Assembly (NCBI GenBank): GCA_964035545.1
Contig: OZ037771.1
Location: 2,346,628 to 2,410,627, forward strand
Direction: 5' to 3'
From: Bugula neritina
Lineage: Eukaryota > Bryozoa > Gymnolaemata > Cheilostomatida > Bugulidae
Length of the DNA: 64,000 bases
The notes under the pieces were generated by a model. That model was not told the DNA's origin, ran no database searches, and saw only the letters and a list, made by a program, of their open reading frames with translations. This document shows positions 12,101 through 21,505 of the stretch, one piece after another (position 1 is the first letter of the stretch; each line of letters starts with the position of its first letter). A program made the translations under genes and the position numbers.

Positions 12101-14210
12101 ATCGTATAATACTATTCATTGAACTGAAGTTCATATTTTTGTATTAAACATTCCAGATTTCAGAACTTTGATAATGAAAGTGATTTATGGCAGTTGACCT
12201 TTGTGTGAAATTGTTGCCATTCAAACTTTTCATCTCTTCAGTTTTCATGTATATACTAATCATACAATATGAATATATTAATGCTTTCTGTTTTTCTTTC
12301 GTAATTGAAATAGTCCACAATCCTCTAAGTGTTGAATTGAGTATTAGAGCTAACCAGTGCAGACAGCTATTAAGTGTGAAGAGATGAAGCAATGTACTAT
12401 TCATATTTAGCTATGTTCTATTCTATACTCTGCCGACACAACAAAAAGGTACTATACACATGTACAGTGGTGAAAGTGATTTGTCTCACATAGTTGTCTT
12501 GTTGTCTTTCAGCCAAGTATGTTAGTCGTTGCTCAGTTTGTGAAGCTCCATCCATGACCATAGCTGTACACAGTCAGAGTGTGACAATTCCAGACTGCCC
12601 GGCTGGTTGGTCATCTCTGTGGATCGGCTACTCCTTCGCCTTCGTATGTCTGCTACTATATACAGTATAATATATACAGTATAATATATACAGTATAATA
12701 TATACAGTTTAATATATACAGTATAATATATACCGTATAATAATTATATACAGTATAATATATACAGTATAATATATAGAGTATAATAATTATATACAGT
12801 ATACTAGATCTGTACTATATACAATATACAATTTAGCTACACAGCGTACAATATACAGTATACAATATCCATACAGTATACCAAATACAGTATACTAAAT
12901 CTCGTTATAATTTGATAAACTACTCGCTCAAAGATTCTGAATAGTGGAACCATTTTTTGTAACATTGGAAAGTTGACATTTACCTAACTCATCATTGATA
13001 TGGCCACAATATTTACCTTGTTCTGATGTGTTCGATTTTACTAAACAGAATTAGGTTTGTATGTCTGTTTGTGTGTCTGTCTAGTCTTCGGGAGCTGGAG
13101 CCGAGGGTTCTGGTCAGGATTTGCAGTCTCCGGGATCTTGTCTTCAGGAGTTCAGACCCACCCCTTTCGTGGAATGTCACGGAGTTGGTGAGTTGGTATT
13201 GTGTTACAGCTCAGTATACACTGGTTAGTGTGTGGTACACTGGTTAGTGTGTGGTACACTGGTTAGTGTGTGGTACACTGGTTAGTGTGTGGTACACTGG
13301 TTAGTGTGTGGTACACTGGTTAGTGTGTGGTACACTGGTTAGTGTGTGGTACACTGGTTAGTGTGTGGCACACTGGTTAGTGTGTGGTACACTGGTTAGT
13401 GTGTGGTACACTGGTTAGTGTGTGGTACACTGGTTAGTGTGTGGTACACTGGTTAGTGTGTGGTACACTGGTTAGTGTGTGGTACACTGGTTAGTGTGTG
13501 GTACACTGGTTAGTGTGTGGTACACTGGTTAGTGTGTGGTACACTGGTTAGTGTGTGGTACACTGGTTAGTGTGTGGTACACTGGTTAGTGTGTGGTACA
13601 CTGGTTAGTGTGTGGTACACTGGTTAGTGTGTGGTACACTGGTTAGTGTGTGGTACACTGGTTAGTGTGTGGTACACTGGTTAGTGTGTGGTACACTGGT
13701 TAGTGTGTGGTACACTGGTTAGTGTGTGGTACACTGGTTAGTGTGTGGTACACTGGTTAGTGTGTGGTACACTGGTTAGTGTGTGGTACACTGGTTAGGC
13801 TGTGGTCCACTGGTTAGGCTGTGGTCCACTGGTTAGGTTTAAATATTGACTATTCATAGGTATAGTGTAACTCGCCGTCGCTGCACTATCAATATTTCTA
13901 ACAGTCTAGACTCTAGAAGATGTGAAGATGAATTCTCAACACCTACTCGGTCAATGTTAATATCACAGTTCATGTAATCCAAAGCTAATGGGAAGTTGTA
14001 TTCTCACTGAAATGCGTTCCTCAGATAAATAAGATTTATTGTACTAAAGACTATTTTACAGGAACCTGTAACTACTATGCCACTGGTCTTGCCTTCTACA
14101 TGAGTATCATCGACCCCAACAGCCAGTTTGTTAAGCCGAATCCAGCAACGTTTAAGGATGGATCACTGCGAGAGAACATATCCCGATGTAATGTTTGTAT
14201 GAGGTTGTGA
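155..14210 (+). CDS. COL4A1: Type IV collagen alpha chain, alpha1 class (5' partial, complete 3' end)
   Basis: Basement-membrane network collagen, secreted as a trimer. Exons by eye: 155-309, 668-846, 1114-1306, 1437-1613, 2091-2195, 2296-2510, 2899-3040, 3495-3611, 4027-4197, 5013-5147, 5264-5476, 6121-6344, 6532-6676, 7606-7767, 8337-8567, 9605-9747, 10097-10241, 10393-10554, 10948-11128, 11471-11583, 11693-11854, 12513-12643, 13085-13187, 14062-14210. All phases agree and give about 1283 residues: a Gly-X-Y helix with type-IV-style interruptions, then NC1, stop TGA at 14208. Notable interruptions are the two-cysteine [10 protein letters not shown] near 677 and an acidic [15 protein letters not shown] stretch at 1171-1216. 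Several RGD triplets occur. NC1 wording ([19 protein letters not shown]) matches the alpha1 rather than the alpha2 class, judged from memory. The exon 10393-10554 needs a GC donor. The N-terminal 7S region lies outside the window. Confidence 0.95.
613..680 (+). repeat. 37-bp tandem duplication carrying the splice acceptor of collagen exon 668-846
   Basis: The stretch tacctggtgtgtaggttta occurs twice, with the AG dinucleotides at 629-630 and 666-667. Only the second AG leaves the exon in frame, because the spacing of 37 is not a multiple of three. Confidence 0.8.
3861..3942. repeat. Perfect 38-bp inverted repeat with a 6-base loop
   Basis: The arms 3861-3898 and 3905-3942 are exact reverse complements, separated by six bases (3899-3904). 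The repeat sits in the collagen intron 3612-4026. No protein-coding or tRNA features are seen in it. It would fold into a long uninterrupted hairpin in the transcript or form a cruciform in DNA. It may be a recent inverted duplication or a very small MITE. Confidence 0.9.
4423..4428 (+). other. Candidate 6-nt microexon in collagen intron
   Basis: The six bases ctccag are preceded by a pyrimidine-rich acceptor ending cctctag and followed at once by the strong donor gtaagtgg. Inserted between exons 4027-4197 and 5013-5147 (both phase 1) it would keep the frame and add Ala-Pro, making a four-residue interruption of the Gly-X-Y pattern. Skipping it also keeps the frame. No transcript evidence is available here. 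Confidence 0.35.
4758..4887. repeat. 18-bp tandem repeat (cagtcacatgacttatac type)
   Basis: About seven imperfect copies of a unit like cagtcacatgacttatac lie in the collagen intron before exon 5013-5147. No genes are seen in it. Confidence 0.85.
5824..6085. repeat. 42-bp tandem repeat, six copies plus part
   Basis: Copies start at 5824, 5866, 5908, 5950, 5992 and 6034, and a partial copy begins at 6076. They differ at a few bases. Because 42 is a multiple of three, two frames stay open across the array. These are not genes: the array is the intron before exon 6121-6344. Confidence 0.92.
6855..6866 (+). other. Candidate 12-nt microexon in collagen intron
   Basis: Twelve bases (gtcgaataaagg) lie between an acceptor ending gtgtttcaag and the donor gtaagtgc. 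Between exons 6532-6676 and 7606-7767 (phase 1) they would read Gly-Arg-Ile-Lys and keep the frame, giving a three-residue gap between glycines. Skipping restores perfect Gly-X-Y. Confidence 0.35.
8613..8827. repeat. 53-bp tandem repeat, about four copies
   Basis: A unit beginning taactctgtagctatatgta is repeated about four times with single-base differences, just after the donor of collagen exon 8337-8567. Confidence 0.88.
8998..9006 (+). other. Candidate 9-nt microexon in collagen intron
   Basis: Nine bases (cgtcccgag) follow the acceptor ttttccgtttag and precede a weaker donor, gtataa. Phase 1 on both sides, they would add Ala-Ser-Arg between exons 8337-8567 and 9605-9747, where the helix is already interrupted. 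Confidence 0.25.
9041..9150. repeat. 10-bp tandem repeat (tactacgccg / tactacactg)
   Basis: About eleven decamers. The central seven or eight read tactacgccg, and the flanking ones read tactacactg. Confidence 0.9.
12655..12800. repeat. 14-bp AT-rich tandem repeat (tatacagtataata)
   Basis: About nine degenerate copies lie immediately downstream of the donor of NC1 exon 12513-12643, and looser copies continue to about 12900. Confidence 0.85.
13217..13840. repeat. 19-bp minisatellite, about 33 copies, in the last collagen intron
   Basis: The unit tacactggttagtgtgtgg repeats almost without change from 13217 to about 13790. One copy has a c in place of t. The last two copies have a changed start (ccactggttaggctgtgg). 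The array fills most of intron 13188-14061, between the last two NC1 exons. Confidence 0.97.
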
Positions 14211-15175
14211 GCACAAGATATTGAGTAGACAACTACGAGAGCTATTTTGCATTGTTACCAAGGTAACCAGTATTGTATTCTAGGTCATAAAAATGTTTGT
14301 TGAATCATTTAGTTTTAGAGATACTCGCGAATATCGTTAATTTATAATATTGAAATTGTTTGTCATCTATAACTTTAGCCCTAGTAATCAGTTACCAATA
14401 CAAAGCAATAAATTGTGTATATATTTTTTAATATCCACTGCTGATTTTTTTACTTCTTTGTATAATTTTACATCACGTTCTATAGAGCTTAATTTGATGA
14501 GGTAACTCCTCATATATTTTTAGTTTTTGCAGGTAATTAGTTATGATCAATGCGAAATTAGTAGCTAATGTATATACCTCACACGTGTCGAGTGTGACTT
14601 TAATAATTGTTTTTCTTGGTATCTTAGCAACAGTAGTTATATTTGAGTTTTACAAATCAGGTGCTGTATTTAATCACAATATAGTTTATATATAAATATA
14701 ATTTTCTTATATAAAACATAGCTATCACTCTCTAAACCTGATAATGAATAGTTTGCATAATGTATCTACAAATTATTCATAAGAAATATTTACAAGGTAA
14801 TTTAATTATAAACGTGAAAATATTAGAAAATATTAAAATAATTAATTTACTTCAGCACATGGACTTACAGCCATAATTGACAAGACTGACAATTAGAAAA
14901 CAGTTCACTAAAGACTAATATTACACAATGACCATCTTGGCAAAAACTCAAATTTATAGATCAACTGTAAATGAGTCATAACTTATGATTGAGCAACCAA
15001 TCAGCACCAGGATGCTGTGCCCTGAACAACTATGGCAGCCACGCGGCTGGTCTAATTGATAGAGATGATTGTCAGCAATCAACGTAACATTTGCATTGTT
15101 GTGCTATTATATAAATACTGTACTGAGCACCATTCCGGTAGTTGTCTTCTCTTCTATAACAGCTGAGTCATCACT
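14211..15175. other. Convergent intergenic region between collagen IV and ATG13
   Basis: About 965 AT-rich bases hold the 3' ends of two converging genes. No further open frame is supported. On the ATG13 strand there is no canonical AATAAA close to the stop; variant hexamers (ATTAAA, TATAAA type) occur, and none can be chosen with confidence. Confidence 0.6.
14407..14412 (+). promoter_or_regulatory. Candidate polyadenylation signal of the collagen gene
   Basis: An AATAAA lies 197 bases after the collagen stop codon and is followed by a T-rich stretch. It is the first canonical hexamer downstream of the stop. Confidence 0.55.
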
Positions 15176-18100
15176 TTAAACAGGAGAGCCTTGATTGACT
15201 GTTATATCCAGCTGACTACAGAACTCATCAAAATCTTTTAGTTCATTCTCAAAAAGGTCAAGGTTGAGTTGCTCGAGTGTCTCAGAAATTGTCTCCCCGG
15301 TGTTTAGCAATACTAAATCTTCTTTCCGGTGAAACTTTTTGTAAAATCTGCCTATATCGTGTTCCACAGTAGGGACTGCAAACGGCATTTTCTAAAAGAA
15401 AAGTCATAAGTCACTACGTCATCACCTGGCACGTTAAAAATGTAGTCAAGAGTAGCTAAGCTACAAAGCTGCGACATTTTACTCAAGTAAATGTGTTTTA
15501 TAGCTTAGATTTCCAGTAATTTCCACAAATATTATTGAATGATACGGTAACCTTACTGAGACGTTTAAAAATGCTCTACCTTAAAATATAATTTTATTAC
15601 ATTTCATGTTGTTGTTACTTTTTTTTCTACTTTGAATCTACCATACAAAGTGTTTTTCTATGACAAAGCAAAATTAAATTAATTCATAAAAAGCAGTAGA
15701 CAGTAAACTAGATTAAACAATGGAATCTAGAATCTTCCCCCATTCAAAACTGTTCCATATCATTAGAAAGTTTGATATTCACTATGCATGCGTGTGTGCA
15801 TCCGAAAATATACAGCAAGAGGCATAGTAATAGTTTTGACAATTAATTGTACATAAGATTAAACAATACTTTAAAGACAACAGATTGTATGATGTTCACA
15901 TTTCACAGTGATCCAAACACTGTAGGTTGAAATTAGTACAAGTTTTAAGCTGTCTAATGATAGTAAAGTGCAGTAGACCATTACACATGGTCAGTGAATT
16001 TAAGAGACTTACAACATCAACTAGTATGAAGTCGTCAGCTGGTTTCTTGTACTGCTCCATGAATTCTGGATCGTCAAACAGAGATGTAGAGAAATCTTTT
16101 GTATGCGTCTGGCAAGAGAGAACAACTCAGTGAAAACATGACAATCAGGTAAAGGCAAGTAGTAGTTGTGAAAAATTACACACACACATGTTACACTCTA
16201 CTCACAATAGCGTAGTGATAGAAGTAACTAGTAATAGTACTTACTGGTAATAGTACTCACTAGTAACTAGTACTCACTAGGAAGCTAGTAATAGTACTCA
16301 CTAGTAACTAGTACTCACTAGTAGCTAGTAATAGTACTCACTAGTAACTAGTACTCACTAGTAACTAGTAATAGTACTCACCGACACATCTGGCGAGTGC
16401 GGAGGAAAGAGGGCGTCAGCATCACCAGTTTGCTCAGCTTGCTCCATGAGAATAGAGAACGGTACTTCCTCTTCTAGACTCACCTGACTGGCTCTTCGAG
16501 GAGCAAATGCGAAGCCATTACTCCGCCGCAGTTTGTCTGGTGTACTGGAAGTCAACAAGTGGAGATAATCAGTAACTCCTAATAGTACTAACACTGAGAC
16601 TACTATTTGTACTAGTTCACTTTATGACTCATAATTGTCTTAATACTAACCACTGCTACCGACTAGACCAATAACGCCAATTATAACAAACATACAAACA
16701 TGTGTAAATAAATAAATATATATAATAGTATAATATAATATAGCAATACACACTCACCTAACTCTGTGTGGAGAACTTGAAGAGTCAGGGTCATCGCTGC
16801 TGCTTAAGGGTTCATTCAACACGCTGCCGAGAGATTTGGGTAGAGGTTTACGAGGACTGTTGCTGGGGTGATGAACTATCTCATAGTCTGTAGGTGGTGT
16901 GCTGCTGCATGAGTGTCTACCGTCAGCAACGTCCTCGTCAGTCCACACTGGTCTGCAGTTGTATGGAACACAGGTTATAACAGCGAATGGTAAAAGCTGT
17001 TGAAATTAAAAAGAATTACAAAACATTTTTAGAGTTGATTCAAGAATTATTTGAGGATTTCCTAAGATAGAATTTGAGTTGGACTCGTAATGATAACAGT
17101 TTTGCTTACGAGTGAGCAAAACTCGCTCTGCTTGGCACCACAAAAGGGGTTTTCTCGGTGCTGAAGTAATTTTCCCTAACATCCATATGCTGATAGCTGT
17201 TGGTGGGAGAGAAAAGGAGTTTTGCCCTACAAGAGTTAGTAAAAGTGAACGTAAGGTGCTAAGTATTTACTATTCAAGCTGCACGAACCCACACTTGTAT
17301 CGACGATGTAATCAATCAATAAGTAGCAACTAACACAAAAACTAGCCTAAACTACCACCGCCATACATTACAGCAATCACATAACTTAGGTTACAACAGA
17401 AAAATATGTAATCAGTTAAAAGCACTGAAATACATAAACAACTCAGTTGGCTAAACCATCGGGTTACAGCTTTTCCCTGATGCAATTTATTATTCATGAA
17501 AAACAAGATAGCAAAGAAGTTGAGATAGAATTTTTAGTGAATTGATTAATTGCCATTACACCTGGACAAAAGGCACAAGAGAGTCTTACAAAAGACTGCA
17601 CTGCATGCTACATGCATACCTGCAATGCACCCCCAGCCTCACTGTGCCTAGCGGAGTGACTGATGAGCCGATATGGGTATGGGTGGGGCCGTTGAAGGAG
17701 TCGCCCATCTCTGAGAGCTCTGGAGGGCCATGGTAGAGTCTGTAGCATATGACAAACGTATCGGATCTCTGGTTACGAGCCAAATAGTAGCCGTTCTTGT
17801 CTCGGGTCATGCAGATTAGAGATCGCAGGAGTCGAGTTAGTCGCTGGTATACTTTATACGACACCTGGAATACAGGATACAGAGAATGCGTAAACAAGTT
17901 GCTTAATTTCTACATGTATAGAAGAAAACACAATTGCTGTAATATAGAAACATCAGTTGTTTTCAATGTGAAGGTGTTTGCCATAATACTCTGTTCTGTA
18001 TTAAGGAGGGGACAAATCCTGAAATAGATGCTGTATACTGAGTTGGAACATAGATATGAATGCAATGGTGGTCAATGATGAGAAATACTAGATGTAGACA

Positions 18101-19113
18101 CTAGTATAGATATAGACATTAGTATAGATATAGACACTAGTATAGATAGAGACACTAGTATAGACATTAGAGATACATGATATACATTATTTCTCTTATG
18201 TTGACCCCTAGAACATATCATAGTAGCTGAACTTTCATAAACAGATCATCAGTCAGTTGACCTGACAGGTTGACAGTTTGATGAAGTGTTTAGGTTGATA
18301 AACATATGATGCGTTGCTGATAGGTTAATCGGTTGATATGGTAACTTTTGAATGATAATTAAATAATACTTCTACAAAGCATGAGGGAAGTTTGCAGCTG
18401 AAATATCTCCTGCACTCTGACATTAATTCTAAATTTTACAATCCACCAAGATCTCTATTAGTACAACTCCACTCATGCATTTGGCAAGTTCAACTGAGTG
18501 TCAAAAAGATGAGAGTGACAAATATGGTGATACTTACCTTGACATTAGCCCTCTTGTCCACATCCATTGTGATGGACCACGTTTCTAGGACCATTTTACG
18601 AGCTTCGTTAGTAGCGAGGAATATTTCAATGTTGACTGTGAAAGCCTCGAGGACATACACATCGACAAGGCACTGTTTCATCTCTTGTAGCACTTCTGGC
18701 ACATCAGTTATAGCCAACTGGAACTGGAGGAAATATTCAACTCACAGCATGAAGCGCACAATACAAAAAAAATGGCAAACAATTTACACACAAGAATCCC
18801 TCTAAAATTAGAAAATGTGATTAAATAAAAACAAGAATATGGAACTTGAGATATCACGGGTTGACAACAAAAATTAGCTTGAGTTCAAGCACCAGGCGAT
18901 ACAGTCAACATCGCGTACTGACTGACAGGTTACATTGATATCTATATCACTCACCCATTCAGATCCTGAGGCAGCAACTTTACATTTATTAGTCATCCGA
19001 TTCCCAAGTCTTGACTGGACGATGACTTGAGCAGCTTTGTAAATGAAAAATCGAATATATCGCTCCAAGTCCTTCCTCTCTTGCAGAGACAGGAGGATTT
19101 TGGAAGCCATCAT
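15176..19113 (-). CDS. ATG13: Autophagy-related protein 13 (ATG13), complete
   Basis: HORMA-domain scaffold of the ULK1/ATG1 kinase complex that starts autophagosome formation. Coding exons, 5' to 3' on the minus strand: 19113-18955, 18723-18538, 17864-17620, 16952-16758, 16544-16382, 16108-16013, 15391-15176. They sum to 1260 bases, which is 419 residues and a stop. The N-terminal third matches the HORMA core (ERKDLERYIRFF, AAQVIVQSRLG, SGSEWFQLAITDVPEV, YKVYQRLTRLLRSL, TPLGTVRLGV). A serine-rich, probably disordered middle follows. Near the end, ADDFILVDVK fits the LC3-interacting motif known in vertebrate ATG13 (DDFVMI). The tail VEHDIGRFYKKF also fits. The start could be 19113 or 19110 (MetMet). 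An acceptor at 19127-19128 shows that more 5' UTR lies upstream. Confidence 0.95.
16210..16381 (-). repeat. Tandem repeat that re-uses the splice donor of ATG13 exon 16382-16544
   Basis: On the minus strand the exon donor is gtgagtact. The same nonamer, after ta instead of cg, recurs several times in the next 170 bases within a unit like gtgagtactagttactagta. The array therefore looks like an expansion of the donor-proximal intron sequence and supplies decoy donor sites. Confidence 0.8.
18090..18172. repeat. Short tandem repeat (tagacactagtatagata type)
   Basis: About four degenerate copies in the ATG13 intron 17865-18537. No coding features are seen around it. Confidence 0.75.
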
Positions 19114-19279
19114 ATAACAGATATTCCTGGGATAACAGCTGAAACAATTACCAGTTTTCAGTTAGTGCATAGTTTTTTTTTATTTTTAATAAACTCACGG
19201 AAGTTTATAGTCGCTATTCCTGTGAGAAACCTCTTATGGAAAGAGTTTTTGTTAGATCGGGCTAAGAACTTATTTAAAT

Positions 19280-19405
19280 GAGACACAGGAGCAATTATGA
19301 CTGGATGCTCTTCCTAATATCACCAATGGCCTTTGTCCGGGCTCGAACCCATGACCTTCGGTTTACTAGGCAAATGCTCTAACCCCTAGACCACAGCTGC
19401 TCCTT
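19280..19405 (-). mobile_element. tRNA-derived SINE
   Basis: Read on the minus strand, a tRNA-like head begins near 19405. It has an A-box-like tggtctaggggttagagc and a perfect B box ggttcgagccc. It is followed by a non-tRNA body with ttaggaagagcatccagtc. This is the pol III promoter layout of a SINE. The tail resembles the aggaag.gcatcc motif that I recall from several invertebrate SINE families. It is not a tRNA gene, since no intact cloverleaf with a matched acceptor stem is seen. Confidence 0.85.
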
Positions 19406-20129
19406 TCTTTTTTTAATGTTATTCAGTTATTGTCTTACCAATTTTAATTTATCACTATGATTAATATAGTGTTAGTCGCACAGCCAAAGTCCATAGGTAC
19501 ATTGGCTTTAAGTATTTTAATACACTGGAACTGAATAAAAATTATTAAACTTGAAATTAAAAGGAAAGTTACACTTTGACATTGTCCCTATCTGCATCAC
19601 TCTCATGTTCATAGTATGTAATTATAAAATATATTCAGAGATAGTATTTATTACAAAGGTAATGATAATTGATCAAAATAATTGACCTTCAAAAATTCAA
19701 TTAAAATCAGAGTAATTATAATAATGATATTCATACTGATACTATAAGCATGAGATATAAGTACTACTATCATTATTAGTGTAACACCAACTATAAGTAT
19801 CACTACTAATAAAAAATAATATAAAATATTAAATTTAATATCACATAATGTTTTTTAGTATAATTATAATAACTACTATGACCGTCATTATTTTCATAAT
19901 TGTTGAATTAAATTTTATCATTCATTATGATAAATTCTATTGGCCATCATAATCATCATGAGTATAATTAATACTATAATAATAAATATAATCATTTATT
20001 ATGTATATCAGTGGAAACAACTAACTCACTGCGACTATGAGAATGAGTGTTATATTTAGTGCGACTGATACTGATAGTCAAATGACAAAGAAAAAGTTTG
20101 AGTTTAGGTTTAAGTTGAGTACTACTATA

Positions 20130-20640
20130 AGACTAGTGAAAAGTCTGTTTGTCATGCTCATAGTCATACTCACGCCCTGATAGTTGACACTGATAGTGAC
20201 ACTCATAGTGAGATAATCATAATGATCATGATACTAATAGTCACTGGCATTTGCCTTTGGACATACTCAATGATATAAAATTACTATTAGCCCTATATTG
20301 ACAATGTTACACTCATACTCGTGCTAATACTCATACTGATACTGTCACAAATTGAGTACAAGTTCATTACAAGACCATGTCCTAGTAAATTGTGAAAAGT
20401 CCGTCAGGTCATGCTAATGCTCCTACACTTGCCATTGGACTTAGAGTTGCTGTTAGTCAGATACTGATGAAGTGATGGTAATACACTCATACTTATACTT
20501 AATCTCATACTGATAGTCATAGTGATAGTGAATCAGAATCACTATCAGAATGTGATACTCATACTGAGTCTGATCCTCGTACTGGTAGTCAATGTCATAC
20601 TGATACTCAGTTAATGTTATAGTCATAGAATTAAACTGAC
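20130..20640. repeat. Degenerate simple-sequence tract rich in atactgatagtcatagt
   Basis: About 500 bases consist largely of shuffled short words such as tactgata, actcatag and gatagtca, many of which are complements of one another. No open frame is supported. It lies in the 5' UTR intron of ATG13. Confidence 0.75.
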
Positions 20641-20709
20641 AGTCGTAATGATACTAAATACTTAAAGTTTAAGCTTTTAATACTAATAGTAATTACTAAT
20701 TGAACTTAC

Positions 20710-20990
20710 GCAAAAGAGTCGGGGGAGATAGTGGCGGATTCCTGAGCCTAGAAGTAGAAGTAGATAGATCCGAGGGCACCACAATTAGTATTACGATTTA
20801 CTCTCTCCGAGAGGTCTTGGGACTTAACCCAACTAAGATTGAGATCAAAAGTTATTAGAACTAAATTAAATAACCTAAATCAAAACATTTACTGCTATGT
20901 TGATACAAAAATTGATACACAGACATGCTTCCATACTGATGTTGATACTGGAACAAAAACAATGAACTTGAAGTCTTTTCTCTTTCGGCC
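20710..20990 (-). other. Candidate 5' UTR exon of ATG13
   Basis: On the minus strand a strong donor (gcgtaagttc) ends a GC-richer block at 20710. It would splice to the acceptor at 19127-19128, just before the ATG13 start. The upstream limit is a guess. Confidence 0.45.
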
Positions 20991-21505
20991 AACATAAAAC
21001 TTTGATTTGACCGGAAACTGTTCGTATAGGCTAGTTTCTTTTCAATGCTCGGCGGGAGTTATCCTCTGAAAAGAGCGTTAGGGGTTTTCTGCCCTGTTAG
21101 TTTTCAAACATTTAGAGCTTAATCTCATAGTTTTAAATAACTAAGTATTTATTTTTGTAAAAAAAAGTGTTTTGTTTTAAATTTTCATTTTACTTTTCAA
21201 TTAGATAGGTCACTAATTGAATATCTGCAGAAAACATTTCACAGTTTTACGCCGCCAGCATTCGGGTATCCTATTGGCTAATCTCAGTGGATTTATTTAT
21301 GAGCTGCTATAGGAACGGACATTCATTGTATAATCTGGTAGTTAGAGCACTTGTTGAATAGCGATAACGAGTGAATAAGTGCAGCACATCTACTTTGCGC
21401 TACTGTGCGGTCGCTTTGGATACTACATTAAAGTAATTGTTCTATCTAATTATTCATTTTCTTCACAAGCTTTTCACTAAATGGTATTATTCAAGAAATT
21501 AACAG
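20990..21505. promoter_or_regulatory. Probable divergent promoter of ATG13 (-) and the IP3R-like gene (+)
   Basis: The two genes point away from each other here. The block is richer in G+C than its surroundings. It holds an ETS-like ccggaaac at about 21012 and an inverted CCAAT box in ctattggctaat at about 21271. No clear TATA box is seen near either likely start, which fits a housekeeping-type bidirectional promoter. The exact transcription starts cannot be placed. Confidence 0.5.

Larger units (their letters stand above)
11098..14210 (+). other. NC1 domain region of the collagen IV chain (last five and a half exons)
   Basis: After the last Gly-Pro-Pro-Gly the frame runs GMLITRHSQATS and then two C4 repeats. 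Twelve cysteines are visible: PTC, GSC, FC, RC and CSVC in repeat one; PDC, GSC, EC, TC and CNVC in repeat two. That is the full set for an NC1 trimer-forming domain. Met residues in [11 protein letters not shown] and the Lys in QFVKP align with the Met93 and Lys211 positions that peroxidasin links by a sulfilimine bond in other animals. The alignment is from memory, so the crosslink is an inference. The chain ends RCNVCMRL. Confidence 0.93.

Noticed and set aside
13217-13840. Could the regular 19-bp array, or other arrays, be CRISPR?
   Set aside because: The repeats are head to tail with no spacers, and the genome is animal.
15110-15160. Plus-strand TATA-like tatataaata with a possible start
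   Set aside because: No plus-strand coding exon follows. The region is the 3' flank of ATG13, and AT-rich words of this kind are common here.
17097-17120. Small inverted repeat gttttgct...agcaaaac
   Set aside because: The 8-bp arms are short enough to arise by chance in AT-rich sequence, and no associated target duplication was found.
19280-19405. Functional tRNA gene
   Set aside because: A and B boxes are present but no matching acceptor stem or clean anticodon arm is seen, and a SINE-type body follows the head.
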